Source: Thinopyrum elongatum (lineage: Eukaryota; Streptophyta; Magnoliopsida; Poales; Poaceae). Taken from it: a DNA stretch of 64,000 bases. The stretch's first letter is position 1. Each line of letters starts with the position of its first letter. A model generated the notes under the pieces. It saw only the letters and a program-made list of their open reading frames with translations, was not told the origin of the DNA and searched no databases. Positions 23,355-35,045 of this stretch are shown here, piece by piece. The stretch spans positions 1 to 64,000 of the forward strand of contig JAAAXO010000112.1 in assembly GCA_011799875.1 (NCBI GenBank), given 5' to 3'. The translations under genes and the position numbers were made by a program.

Positions 23355-23389
23355 TTTAGTCCCGGTTGGTGCCACCAACCGGGACTAAA
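23355..23389. repeat. Palindrome with 17-bp perfect arms
   Basis: TTTAGTCCCGGTTGGTG is followed after one base by its exact reverse complement. The motif (tttagtcccggttgg) is widespread in grass CACTA and MITE-like DNA and is able to form a hairpin RNA. Confidence 0.85.
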
Positions 23390-23841
23390 ACATGGTTTTA
23401 GTTTAGTATTTTCTGTTAACCTAATAATGTTATAATTTTCAACAATTTTCTGACTTCATTTGCTATTTTTTAACTTATTTTAACTCCAGACTCTTTGTGC
23501 ATTCAATATGCATCCTTCAAAGCCACATCATCAATTTTCAACCCTTTTCTGACTTTATTTGCTATTTTTAATGCATTTAATGATTTTTTTAGCTAAATGA
23601 CCCTAAAATTGAAAAGCACTACAAATGAACTCTGAAAAGGTTGAAACTTGGCAGGGTATCATAATTTCACCCACATAGCATGTGCTAAAAAGTTTAGAGG
23701 GTTACGGCAAAAACTGGATGCACTTCGTGTACAAACTGGACAATCTCTTTCGAAGTATCAGGGTTTCGGACGAGAACTCATCTATTACAAAGGGATTTCA
23801 TTTTTAAACTAATATTAACTCTAGACTTTTTGTGCGTTAAA
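23390..23841. mobile_element. CACTA-like non-coding DNA up to the gap
   Basis: The segment 23620-23790 (GTTGAAACTTGGCAGGGTAT, GCACTTCGTGTACAAACTGG and similar phrases) resembles non-coding sequence that recurs in Triticeae CACTA elements. This rests on recollection of typical repeats. No transposase or terminal CACTA motif is visible before the gap. Confidence 0.4.
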
Positions 23842-24066
23842 NNNNNNNNNNNNNNNNNNNNNNNNNNNNNNNNNNNNNNNNNNNNNNNNNNNNNNNNNNN
23901 NNNNNNNNNNNNNNNNNNNNNNNNNNNNNNNNNNNNNNNNNNNNNNNNNNNNNNNNNNNNNNNNNNNNNNNNNNNNNNNNNNNNNNNNNNNNNNNNNNNN
24001 NNNNNNNNNNNNNNNNNNNNNNNNNNNNNNNNNNNNNNNNNNNNNNNNNNNNNNNNNNNNNNNNNN
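23842..24066. other. Assembly gap, 225 N
   Basis: Unknown bases. The body of the minus-strand Gypsy element to the right and the CACTA-like sequence to the left are cut off here, so their junction cannot be read. Confidence 1.
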
Positions 24067-24164
24067 GCCGTAAAGCCACACAGCCAAGTTAGTTAAATTA
24101 GTTTCTCGGTTTCTAGACTCAATTCGGCCAAGGAATTTGGAGGGGGGCTTCCTACAGGCAGTCG

Positions 24165-24176
24165 GCTCTGATACCA
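24165..24176 (-). other. Primer-binding site of minus-strand long-LTR Gypsy element
   Basis: Minus-strand TGGTATCAGAGC, two bases inside the LTR end at 24179. The adjacent leader (24067-24164) matches the leader after 32616 on the opposite strand (CCTTGGCCGAA, TGAGTCTAG and TAACTTGGCTGTGTGG shared). Both elements are therefore one family. Confidence 0.85.
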
Positions 24177-24178
24177 AC

Positions 24179-27100
24179 TGTGACGCCCCGGTTCAATCGT
24201 TACAGTAATCATACACGCAAACGTGTGTACGATCAAACCCAGGGACTCACGGGAAGATATCACAACAAAACTCTAAAAACACAAATAAACGGGAGGTACA
24301 CAATATAAAGACCAGGGATCCGAAAGAGATCCGAATACATTGCGTCAGTCATACAAAAATATCTGGGTACAGAATAGTTAGAACAAGTTCTGCCTTAAGA
24401 AGGCTAGCACAAACAGCGACCACTAGATCGAAAGGGCGTGGCCTCCTGCCTGGGACCTCCGATTCTACTCCTGGTCAGATGGCTCGATCAGTAGTACGTG
24501 CCCTTTGGACAGCCTAGGTAGTAGCTACAGCGTCGTGGCGTTCTGGCTCCTGGACTCCATCGTCTGGTGTATCATCAAGTGGGGTATATGGGGGAAAAGA
24601 GAAATTAAAGCAACAGTGAGTACTCATCGAAGGTACTCAGCAAAGCAAGGAGCATCACTACATATGCAACATATCAAATGGAGAAAAGGGCTGTATATTG
24701 CTGGCTGCAAGGAAATGCCAGAATAGAGAGAAAGGCTAGTCCTATCGAAGACTTAGCATTTCAAACCTCTTCTCCAAAGCCATCATCTTTGACAGTAGAA
24801 GAGAGTAGATAGATTTATTAACAAAACATGTGGAAGTACAGCTCAAAGATCCTTCCTACGACTCCAGCGAGAAAGTAATCCCGCAAAGCTGCAATTAAGT
24901 ACAAGATCAAGTTTTAAGTAGTAGATCGGGATTACACAAACTGAGCGTCTTTACCGTAGGATCAGGCTATCGATAGACGATTCATCCCTGCAGGGGTGCA
25001 CAATGTTACCCAACACGCTCAATCAACTCTGGGGACAAACTTGCTGGGTAATGCCGTCCTCGGGAAGATCAACACGAAAGGAGAGCTATAACTAGGCTCA
25101 GCAGAGAGAGTCATGTCAGCACGCCGGACTACCCTATGCACCCAGGGGTTCGGGCCCATCGCCTGGGCACCCTGCGCGTTGCGTAGCTGCCGGGGTGCAG
25201 GCGCGGACACTGAACTCGCCAGTGAAGTATCCAGGCCCAATCCGACGATTTCAGCCCGCACGTGAAATCGCTGACGTCTGATAAGCTTTCCGGCGAAACG
25301 TACATCGCAGAGGGCCCCATAAACCATTATCCCGCGTGGCGTGTGGGTGGCAGGCGTATAGGGCCGTCGACCCACTCGGCTACACACCCAAATCCAATAG
25401 GCTAAAATTAGTTATCAAGCGGAGACAATCAGAGATCTCTGATGTCGCCACAATGTCACACTCGCGTGCCCTTCCGGCACCCCCGCAATATAGATCCCCA
25501 GCGGGTACCACAGGGTGTGGACCGCCTGTGAAACAGGTCCAGTAATCCGGGGTCTGTGTGTCATAATCATAGGGTGAAAAAGGTCTCACCCTCGAGGTGC
25601 ACAATGAGGGGTTGCACGACAGAGTCGAGCGGACATGGAGAAGGAGGAATCACCTCGATGACCCGACCGTACAGCCTAGGCTGTGCTGCCCAGAGTACAT
25701 CAGGATGTTGACGTTACGAGGTATCACCCTCGGCACTCGATTAGTTATACGCCAGAGTGTAAACTAAGGGGGTGTGAAGTGAGGCGTCGGTCTCTGATCG
25801 ACGATCACGTGATCGCAGTAGTTGAGAACAAGCAGGGGCGATGACAAAGAAGGTGTGGGGTCACAGAGGGTCATACCAACCTATACTACAGTTTATCATA
25901 GGGCAGGGTTAAGATAGCAATGAACAGGTTACAACAAGCAGGCTATGCATCAGAATAGGAGCATAAATTAATAGTAGCGAAATCTAATGCCAAGCAGGGA
26001 GAATAGAATGGGCGAATCTGGAATGCTCAAGGGGGGGGGGGGGCTGGGGGGGCTTGCTGGTTGCTCTGGCAAGAGAGGGCAGGTAGTCAACGGGGGCATG
26101 ACTCGTCGGTTAGAGAGTCTAACTGGTGCAGCGTTTCGGTCTCGGCGTCTATCGAGAGAGAAGCGAGGGGGAGAGAACAATCATTCACGGCAAATAATGC
26201 AAACATATGTATGACAAGCCTAAATGATTATGACGGGAGTGTTCTACCTTGCAAACTAAACGATTTAGGTAATTTAGAATTTAATTTGGATTTATTTAAT
26301 TAAAAGTTGGGCCATATTCATTTACTGAAATCGGTTCTAAAGTTCATGGATCTTATAGCTGCGGGCGTTCTGACGGAATACGGAGGGGCGTATCCGGGGC
26401 TCGTATCGTCGTTCTGAGAAGTTTCATGTATAAAAATATTTTCATCGGAGAACGGTTTGAAAAAGATATTATGAGTTCTAAGTTTTATTAATTTCTGGAA
26501 TTTAATTCATATTTAATCAAACATTATCCGAACAGGGATTGATGACGTCAGCATGACATCATGCTGACGTCCAGCAGCCACCTGACAGGGTGGGTCCCAC
26601 CTGTCATAGGCTGTCAGTTACTTAGTTTAATTAATTTAGATTACTGATTAATTAACACTAATTAGCTAATAGATTAACCTAATCAGGATTAATTAACTAA
26701 TTATTATTAATTACTTATTTTATTTATTTTTATTTTTATTTTCTAAAATCGTTTCTGGGCCGTGGGCCCCATTAGTAAGCCGTCACAGGGGTCGGGTTTT
26801 GGGCCCCCACTGGGCAGTGGCCCAGGGGGGGCGGGACACGTCCGGGGTGCCCTTTTTGGATCCGGACATGCTCCGGTGCCCAAAGGGGACGGACACGGCG
26901 GGCGCGGGCGCAGCCGAGCGGGCGAGTCCAGGGTGCGCCGGGCGCTGGCCAGGGCGCCGGCGAGGCGCGGACGGACGGGTCGGATGGTGAGCGCGGGGCA
27001 CACGGGAGAGAGAGGAGGACGAGGTGTGGGGGAGCGAGAGAGCGAGGGTTGAAGGGAGAGAGGAGAAGAGGGAGATGAGGACGAGCGAAAGCGGCGGCTG

Positions 27101-28319
27101 GACGTAGGGCGCCGGAGCGGGCGCGCGCCAGCGCGTACGGGCGCGAGCCGGGGCGCGGACGCGCGGTGAGCATGCGCAGCAGCGCGGTGAGCGCGGCACG
27201 GGGGAGCGGTGCGCGCGCGAGGTGAGGGAGAGCAGAGAGGTGGGAAGATGGCCCGAGGCCTCACACGGTGTCGTAGGGACGGGGAGGGGAGGTGGTGGGG
27301 TGGTCGACGGGGACGACGGCGACGGGGAGGCAGGGCCGGCGGGGAGGCGCGGGCTCGGGCGGCGGCGAGGTGCGTCGCGGGCGAGGGATCGGGGATTTTG
27401 GCCCGATCGGAGTACAGTCGAGGGAGGGGGCGACCCGTAGCGCCAGGCGGCTGGTCGGGAAGGGAGGGGACGGGGCCGACGTCGGTTGTTGGCGGCGCGT
27501 CGGCGCTGCCCGATCGGCGCGGAGGGTGGGCGGCGTCGGGGAAGCGGCGTCGGACGACGGGGGCCGTTCACGCGATCACGATCCGATCTGGATCGGGAGG
27601 TGGGGGTGACGAGGGGGAGGCGGCTAGGGGGCGGCGTCGGCGACGCGTAGGCGACGGGGCGGACGGGATCGGGGATCCAGCGATCCAGACGAGGTGGAGG
27701 AAGAGGAGCGAAGGGGAGTGGGGGGGGCGGGGATTAGGGTTCGGTCGGCTGGGGCCATTATGGCCAGGGGGGTGGGACACAAGTGGCAGGCAGGGCTGCG
27801 GGCTTAGAGCCCAGTTGCGGCCGGAGGGGGGGGGGTCCCTTTTTTCTTCTTTTCTGTTTCATTTTTCTTTTATCTTTTTCTTTATTCTCCTTTCTCAGTT
27901 TAGTAAATAGTCAGGCCTCAAAATGGTTTTTGTAAAACATGAGACCTAGTTCATAAATACTAGTGCATTATTCCCTAACACCTAAAATTAGTTTGGACAA
28001 AACATAATTCCATATTTATTTCAGATTTAATAAATGGTTATTAAATATTATCTTTATCCACTGTTTGAGGTTGTTCGCGTCACTTATCCAATTCCAATGA
28101 TGTTGGTTTCAATTTTAGAATAGCCTCTGGAATATTTGCTATATATCTGACATTTTAGCTCCTATATTGGACAACTTTCATATTTCACTTTCATTTAATT
28201 TTGAATTTGACTTAGGTGTTGAAATGCAATGTGATGCTAATGATGATTATGCACTGTTGATCATGCTAACATGTCATTATCAAAAGTGATTACTGTTGCT
28301 AATCACCGGGGGTGCTACA
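24179..28319 (-). repeat. 5' LTR (4.1 kb) of minus-strand long-LTR Gypsy element
   Basis: Minus-strand termini are TGTAGCACCCCCGGTGATT and GGGGCGTCACA. It aligns in inverse orientation with 28699-32600, including the bZIP-like site cluster (26543-26572), the GC-rich core (26760-27750), the poly-C/G tract and the dinucleotide-rich AT section. It is more diverged from the plus-strand LTRs than they are from each other. The body lies to the left and is lost in the gap. The low-complexity ORFs of 100-260 codons in the GC core are not genes. Confidence 0.85.
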
Positions 28320-28693
28320 ATATGTATGCCATGTTTTCCACTAAGTCCTAATCTGTAGCAGAACATTGCATTTTGTATGGATCATATTGAAAACATGATG
28401 CCTATGAACCTGAAACTTAAATGGAATTTGTAGCATGTTAACTCTACATTAAGTGCATATAAAGTTTGTGCCCATATTGTTCCTGTAGCATCATGTTTCG
28501 TTGCTCCCAAGTAGGCATCACACTGTTTTGGGCAGATTGTCATGATAACTTGTTTTGATTGTAATTGTTGAACCGTTGTTCCATTTTGATCATGCTCTAT
28601 ATGAAACTTGTTTAGAATTGCATGTAGTTTGATAATACCTTGTTGTATTCTTGATTTGAGTGTTTGTGGTTGATGTTTGCATGCATTTTCATC
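28320..28693 (-). repeat. Piece of an older Gypsy LTR between two insertions
   Basis: This continues at 50506 across the 21.8-kb insertion: the AATGC at 28694-28698 recurs at 50501-50505, and both flanks then read like one LTR. The old LTR's outer end is TGTCACCCCC (minus strand) at 52587. The left edge at 28320 is where the minus-strand 4.1-kb LTR begins. Confidence 0.6.
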
Positions 28694-28698
28694 AATGC
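28694..28698 (+). other. Target-site duplication AATGC (left copy)
   Basis: AATGC immediately precedes the LTR start TGTAACACCCCC. An identical AATGC follows the last LTR end GGCGTCACA at 50501-50505. Five bases is the normal target duplication size for LTR elements. Confidence 0.8.
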
Positions 28699-31600
28699 TG
28701 TAACACCCCCAGTGGTTAACTACAGTAATCCCATTTTGATTATGCCACGTCAGCATGATTAACAGTGCATGATCATCATTTGCATCATAATGCATTTCAG
28801 CTTCTAACTCAAAATCCAAATTTAAATGAAAGTGAAAAATAAAAGTTGCTCAAATCAGAAACTAAATTGTTCATATTATGGCAAATAATTCAGAGGCAAT
28901 ACTAAAATTGTAACCAACAAATAATAAAATAATTAGGTGGCTCTAACATAATTAAAACAGTGAGGATAAATGCATATTAATTATTATAAAAATTGTGGGA
29001 GCTCCTATTTTCTCCAAACCAATTTTTGGTAGTGGTAGGTATTGCCTAGTATTTGTTGGAGTAATTTCTAGTTTCAAAAAAATTATATAGGCCCTAACTA
29101 TTTGCTAAACAAGAGCGTGTGGTTAAATAAAAAAGAAAAAGAATAAAAGAAAAGCAAAGCAGAAAAAAAAAGGAAAAGGAGAACCCCCCCCCCCCCCGAC
29201 TGGGCCTCGGCCAGCAAGCCACCGGGCCGCCAGGCCGGCCCAGCCGGCGCCTACATGCCGGCCACCCCCACCGAAAACCCTAGCCCAAACACCCCGATCC
29301 CCCCCCCCCCTCCACATCCCCCCCCCACTCGGTCTTTCTCCCCTCCCCCCCCTCTCCTCTCGTTCTGGATCGGGGCGAACGCCCCGATCCCGTCGCCCGT
29401 CGCCGCGCTCCCCGCCGCTGCTCAGCGCTCGCTTCCGCCTCGCCGCCCGCGCTCGACGCTGTCGCCGGGACCGCGCTCCCCGTCTCCTCCCCGAAATCGC
29501 CTCAGCGACGCGTCGCACCCGTCGCGCCTGCCCGACGCCGTCGCCGACTCGGCCGCATCGTCGCCGTCGTTCCTCGCCTCGCCATCATCCCCGTCGGCCC
29601 CCTGTGCGCCGCGCCCTCTCCTTCCTCTCTCCCTGACGCCGCGCCCGCACGTCGCCACCAGTCCGGCTCGCGCACGGCCTCACCCTTCCCCGTCGCCTCG
29701 TCCCCTGTCCGCCCGAGCCGCCACCGTTCGCGCGCGCGCGCAAGCGCGAGCCGCGCTCACACGCACCGCGCTGCCGCGCTGCGGCCCGTCGCGCGCTACC
29801 TCCCCCGCGAGCACCGCGCCGTCACCCCGCCCGTGGCCACGTGCCACTGACCGGTGGGCCCTGCCCCCCCTGAGGCAAGACAGATGGGGCCCAGCCCCTA
29901 AAAACGAATTAAAAGAAAATGTAATAAAATAATATAATATAAAAAATAATTAAAATAAAAAAATAATTAATTAATTAAATAATTAATTAGTTAATTAATT
30001 AAGTTAATTAATCCTGATTAGGTAATCTAATTAAGTAGTTAGTGTTAATTAAACAGTAAATTAATTAGTTAACCTAATTAGCCTAATGTGAGTAGACAGG
30101 TGGGACCACTGGTCCTGACGTCAGTCTGACGTCATGCTGACGTCAGCAAGACCTGTTCGGATAATGTTTGATTTAATAAATTAAATAAATTTCAGAAATC
30201 AATAAAAACTTTAGAAAATCATATAAAAATAATCGTAACTAGATCGAAAAACTTTGTAAAAAGTTGCTCAGAACGACGAGACGAATCCGAATACACGGTC
30301 CGTTTGTCCGTCACACATCCCTAACTATCAGAACATGCAACCGTCCTCTCCGGTCATCTGTCTGACAAATGTCCGGAAACGGGAAAACATTCCCGGATGG
30401 ATTTCCTCCTTCCTCGGTGACGTGCAACCATACGTTAGGATACACCCGCACTGCGTATTATCGTCGTACCTTGTGTTGCTCAAGTTTGCTCTATTTATAC
30501 TGTTTCCTCCCCCTCTTCTCTCTCGGTAGACCCTGACACCGACGTCGTCCCCGAGACCGACGCAACTCAGGAGCCCGACGCCACCGTTGACGATCCCTCT
30601 CTCTTGCCAGAGCAACAGGAAGCCCCCCCCTTTTGTAATCCCGATATCGCCACATTCTAATTCCCAGCTTGCATTAGAATTGTGCTGCTGCTGCTGCTTT
30701 ACCTATTTGATGCATAGCCTGTTCATTGTAACCTGCTGTTGATATTACCTACATATCCTAAACGTTTTGTCTAGGCTGGGTAGAGACCTATCAGTGACCC
30801 CACTTATCCCGACTGCCGCGCTGGATGTCAGAAGACCCGATCAACGGGTTGAAGACCAGGCCCCGACACCGCACATCACCCCCCCCTTAGTTGTAACGAC
30901 ACTGCAGCGTTACTATCGGTAGTGTCGAGGGTGAAACCTCATGTAGCACTTCTGATGTAACTCTGTAGAGTAGTTATTCGGTCGTGGTCATCGAGGGGTG
31001 GTTCCTCCTTCACCGCTTCCGATAACGACGCTGTCGTATAACACCTCAAGTGTGGACCCAGTGAGGGTGATTCCTCCTAGTTCATCTTGACGGATACATC
31101 GAGTGGGAATTCAATGAGGGTGATACCTCGGATTCCCTGATGTTATGGACACACGGATACTTGGACTTTACAATGTCTTGGAAAGGGGGTCGACCCTGAG
31201 GGGTACCCGCGGTGTGTGATGTGAAGCGGGTTGCCAGTGTGGTGCCGCAGTGGTGAATACGAGGCGCGGCCGGGCATTCTAACCCTTGCCGCAAGTCCTC
31301 GAGACGGGGCGACGGGGTTCACATCTTTCGTGAGTCTTTGCTCGTTACCCGCAAGCCCTAGTCCTAACGATTTGGATATTTGATCCGAGCAGGCCTGGTC
31401 TATAGCACTAACCATCACGTGGGCATAGTATGGGCGTCGTTTGCATCGTATGCATCAGCCGAAAGCTCTGTCAGACGTCCAGTTCAGCACTGCGGCACGG
31501 GCGGATCGTGTCGCCACCCGAGGCGATGCTGGTATCCACCCTGTGCGCAACGACCCGGAGGGTGAGGGGCGATGGCCAAGACCCCCTTGCGCTTAGGACG

Positions 31601-32600
31601 TGACCGGGGGGGGGACCTCTCTGCTGAGCCGTAGGTAGGTTTGCGAAGTGTCGTTTGGCCGAGGCCGGGCATGACCCAGGAAAGTGTGTCCGGCCGAAGT
31701 TATCGAGCGTGTTGGGTAAGTTGGTGCACCCCTGCAGGGAAGAAACACTTCTATCAATAGCCGTCCTACGGTAAAGGACACTCGGAGTTGTATCCCGATC
31801 GATACAACTAGAAGCGATACTGTGATGAGACCTGGATACTATGGCTCTAGGATTGCTTCTCGCAGGGAGCCGAGAAGGGATCTCGACGAGGTTGATGACT
31901 GGATGGCTCTGGGATTGCTTTCTCGCAGGGAGTCGAGAAAGGATCTCTGGGTGAGGTTGAGACTTAATGTTACTACTACATTATATTGTAATGTTCTACT
32001 CTCTTCTACTGCTGCAAGACGCTGAAGATGCTAGTCTTCGATAGGAACTTCTCTTATTCTGGCATTTCTGCAGCCCAGTCCACATATACAGGCCTCCCCT
32101 TGAAAATGTTGCATATGTAGTGTAGATCCTTGCTTGCTGAGTACTTTTGAGTATCACGGTTGCTTTGTTTACCTTTTCTCCCAAATCAGTTTGTCGTGAC
32201 CAAGATGACGGAGCCCCTGAGACAGCTGCCCTGCCGACGATCGCTACTACTACTACCCAGAGGATGGATTCTGCTATGAGTTGACTGCGACCGGAGTAGG
32301 ATCGGAGGGTCCCAGGCAGGAGGCCTTCGCCTTTCGATCGTAGTGTTTATTTTGCCCCGCCTTTCTAAAGGCCTTTCTGTACTTTCTTTTATATCTGTAC
32401 TCAGATATCTGATGCTTCCGTGACGCTTGTTTCGCAAGCTTATGTATTCGAGCCCTCGAGGCCCGGCTTGTAATATAAAGCTTGTAGGACTTTATTTATG
32501 TTTTAGAGTTGGTTGTGTGATATCTTCCGTGTAGTCCTTAGGCTTTGATCGTGTGAATTTGCGTGTATGAATAGGGCATGATCGGGCCGGGGGCGTCACA
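28699..32600 (+). repeat. LTR-a, 3.9 kb, complete 5' LTR
   Basis: Runs from TGTAACACCCCCAGTGG to GGGGGCGTCACA. It contains an AT-rich 5' third, a C-run at 29187, a CpG-rich core (29200-29850), an AATTAATTA tract (29930-30080), three TGACGTCA boxes (30116-30145), the GAGGGTGA-type repeats (30925-31135) and a 3' end rich in TTTATTTATG. It is followed by a primer site. Confidence 0.88.
30116..30145 (+). promoter_or_regulatory. Three TGACGTCA boxes at 11-bp spacing in LTR-a
   Basis: TGACGTCA starts at 30116, 30127 and 30138. TGACGTCA is the palindromic core bound by plant bZIP (TGA/CRE-type) factors. The 11-bp period places the sites on one face of the helix. The arrangement is kept in the other LTR copies (26543-26572 inverted, 36461-36479, 39532-39561, 48001-48019). 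Confidence 0.6.
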
Positions 32601-32603
32601 AGT

Positions 32604-32615
32604 TGGTATCAGAGC
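32604..32615 (+). other. Primer-binding site after LTR-a
   Basis: TGGTATCAGAGC three bases after the LTR-a end, complementary to initiator tRNA-Met as in the other elements here. Confidence 0.88.
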
Positions 32616-35045
32616 CGACTGCTGTAGGAATCCCCTTCCAATCCTTGGCCGAAGTTGAGTCTAGTAACCGAAAACTGTTTACTAACTTGGCTGTGTGGTT
32701 ACGGGCCCACGTCGCCCAATGGGAGGTATTAGTATCTTTTATTCCTCCTTTTACTCTGGGACTCTGACCTCTCTTCCTTTCGGGTTAACTAAAGTTACAC
32801 TAACGCCGAAACTTAGGATCTCGTAATTCTCGTCACCAGGAGAGCTGGATATCTGTGCGATTTCCCTGACATTGATATGATTAGTCTGAAATCATTTCCT
32901 TTCCATTGTTTTTGTTTAACCTTTCTCTCCGAGATCGTTATACTTCTCCTTGTCTTTGACAATCATGAGTTTCCTCTGTTCAGATGATCGTTTGTTTCCA
33001 CCACACCTGCGACGCAGCTACAGGCTGTTCGAGCAGGGATACATCCAGAGTTACTTCTTATTCCACTGGGGAGATGTCATCCGTTACAATACCCCAGTAC
33101 TTGCTCCTCCAGATTCCCGCAAAGTTTTGTGATTATTGTGACGCATCCCGTGAGGATTAGGCGCTGTCCTAATGCAAGATCGTAAAGTGATTGCTTATGG
33201 CTCTGTCAGTTGCGCCTACATGAAAGAGAATATATCCGGTACATGATCTAGGAACTAGGTGCTGTGATCTATGCATTGCAGTTGTGGCGACATTACCTTC
33301 TCGGTAATCGTTGCGGAGATATACAGGATCATAAAAGTCTGAAGTACTTGTTCACGGTCAGCCATCTCTGAATCTCCGTCACAAAGGATGGATGGAGACC
33401 ATGCGGACTATGACTTGGGTATTCTTAGACCTGGCAAGGTAACCGTGATGGCCTGATGCCTTAAGCCGCAAGGTCCTATGGTGACACACCTCATGGGTTA
33501 AGCGAGCTCAACCTAGTCTTTTTGAAGAAATGTGCAAGCGAATCTGCGTATTATTCACAGGGCTCTCTTAATAACCTTGTGATACACCACAGATCTCGAG
33601 AAAGCCGTTCCGAGCGCAAGCTAAAGATGTTGAGTTGGTCTGATGAGGAAATCTTCACCGATGAAAAGTACAGGGATTTCGCTTGTTTGAAGAGAACCTT
33701 GTATTTCAGAGACCGCCATTTGTAGTACCTCGCTTGAGCTTATGACTGACAAAGTCATGAAGGAGCACATGATACCCGCTGTCGCTTCATCCGGTAGCAC
33801 AAGATGTATCGTGATCTCCGTCAAAGGTACTGGTGGTCTAGAATGAAGCAGACATTGCTCGTTATGTTGCTGAATGTGATGTGTGTCGTCGCGTTAAGCA
33901 GAACATCAGAAGCCTGCTGGAATTCTGCAACGTTAACCTATTCCTTTATGGGAAATGGGGACAAAGGCAAATGGATTTCATTACTGGCCTTCCCAGGTCA
34001 CAGAAGGGCCACGATGCTATTCTTGTCGCGTCGACCAACTCTCCAAAGTTGCACACTTCCTGCCTGTCAAGGAGACGATCATGCTAGTCCAGTTAGCAGA
34101 ATATATATCTCCAGAATTGTTTCACTCCACGGTATTCCGAAAGAGATCAGTTTCAACCGTGCAGCATATTCACCGTCATTTCTGGGAAAGTTTTCAAAAG
34201 GCTATGGGAACTCATATCACCTGTGAGTTCAGCTTATCATCCTCAATCCCAAGGCCAAGTCAAACGAGTCAACCAATGCTTGAAAGACATGCTACGAGCT
34301 TGTGTGTGTTTCTTCGGCAAGAAGAGGAGAATCTCTTCCTATCCGAGTTTCTCCTATAACAGCCACTCTAAGCCAGCTTGAAATGGCCCCTTTGAAGTTT
34401 CTCTTGGACGTAAGTGTCGAACCCTAACTGAATGGTCAGAAACTGGGGAACGACTCGCTCGTGGTCCAATATTATTCACACCCGAGACACACAAGTCCGA
34501 ATTGATCCGGGTAAAATCTCAAGGCGGCTCAAGGACCGCCAGAAGAGCAACTATGATCGCAAACATGGGTTTGACTATCAACCTGGATCAAGCCTTATCT
34601 TGTGTACTCCTATGAGGCTCACCGTTTTGGAATCAAGGGCAAGTTAGACTCCCCGACTACAATTGGTCATTTCCGCATTGTTGCCAACGTGGTCAGGTGG
34701 CATATAAATTGGAGTCCCGCCGCATTCTCTCATTCCCGATGTCTTCCATGTGTCGCAACTTCGTAAATTCTTAAGGAATCTCCGCCCCGAGCTGTGGGAT
34801 CAAGAAATGCTCGAATGCAAGATAATCTATCTTATAAGGAGCGATCGATCCGCATTCTCGATGAAGCTGAACGTCGAACCCGTCAGAAGGTTACCAAGTT
34901 CCTCAAAGCTGCCAGTGGTCAATCATACTGAAGGAGTGAAGACCACGTGGAACGCTGAGGATAATTATGGTGCGGAATACCCCGAACTTTTTCCTTCTAC
35001 TTCTAATTCTCGGGACGAGGAATTTCTTGTTAGTAGAGGAGATTT
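32616..35045 (+). pseudogene. Body 1: leader fused to RNase H, integrase and chromodomain (gag and RT deleted)
   Basis: After the leader, a short segment ([12 protein letters not shown] near 32985) runs directly into LAPPDSRK and RNase H (YCDAS near 33130-33150). Gag, protease and RT are therefore missing. Integrase follows in several frames: MDFITGLPRSQKGHDAI (about 33970-34020), VDQLSKVAHFLPVKE (34035-34075), FWESFQKAMGTHIT and RKYGFDY-like pieces. The chromodomain shows NHTEGVKTTWNAEDNYGAEYP at 34920-34980. Small indels cause at least six frame changes. Body 2 has the same fusion in a clean frame. Confidence 0.8.

Noticed and set aside
26028..26048. Long G/C runs (also 29187, 35536, 61446, 62142) as regulatory quadruplexes
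   Set aside because: Run lengths vary between LTR copies and are prone to sequencing error. No further support.
26743..27910. Long ORFs of 130-260 codons on both strands in GC-rich DNA (also 29123-29932, 35452-36247, 38531-39288, 47100-47759)
   Set aside because: They fall in the CpG-rich cores of LTR copies, are low-complexity Arg/Pro/Ala/Ser, overlap on opposite strands and are not kept in frame between LTR copies.
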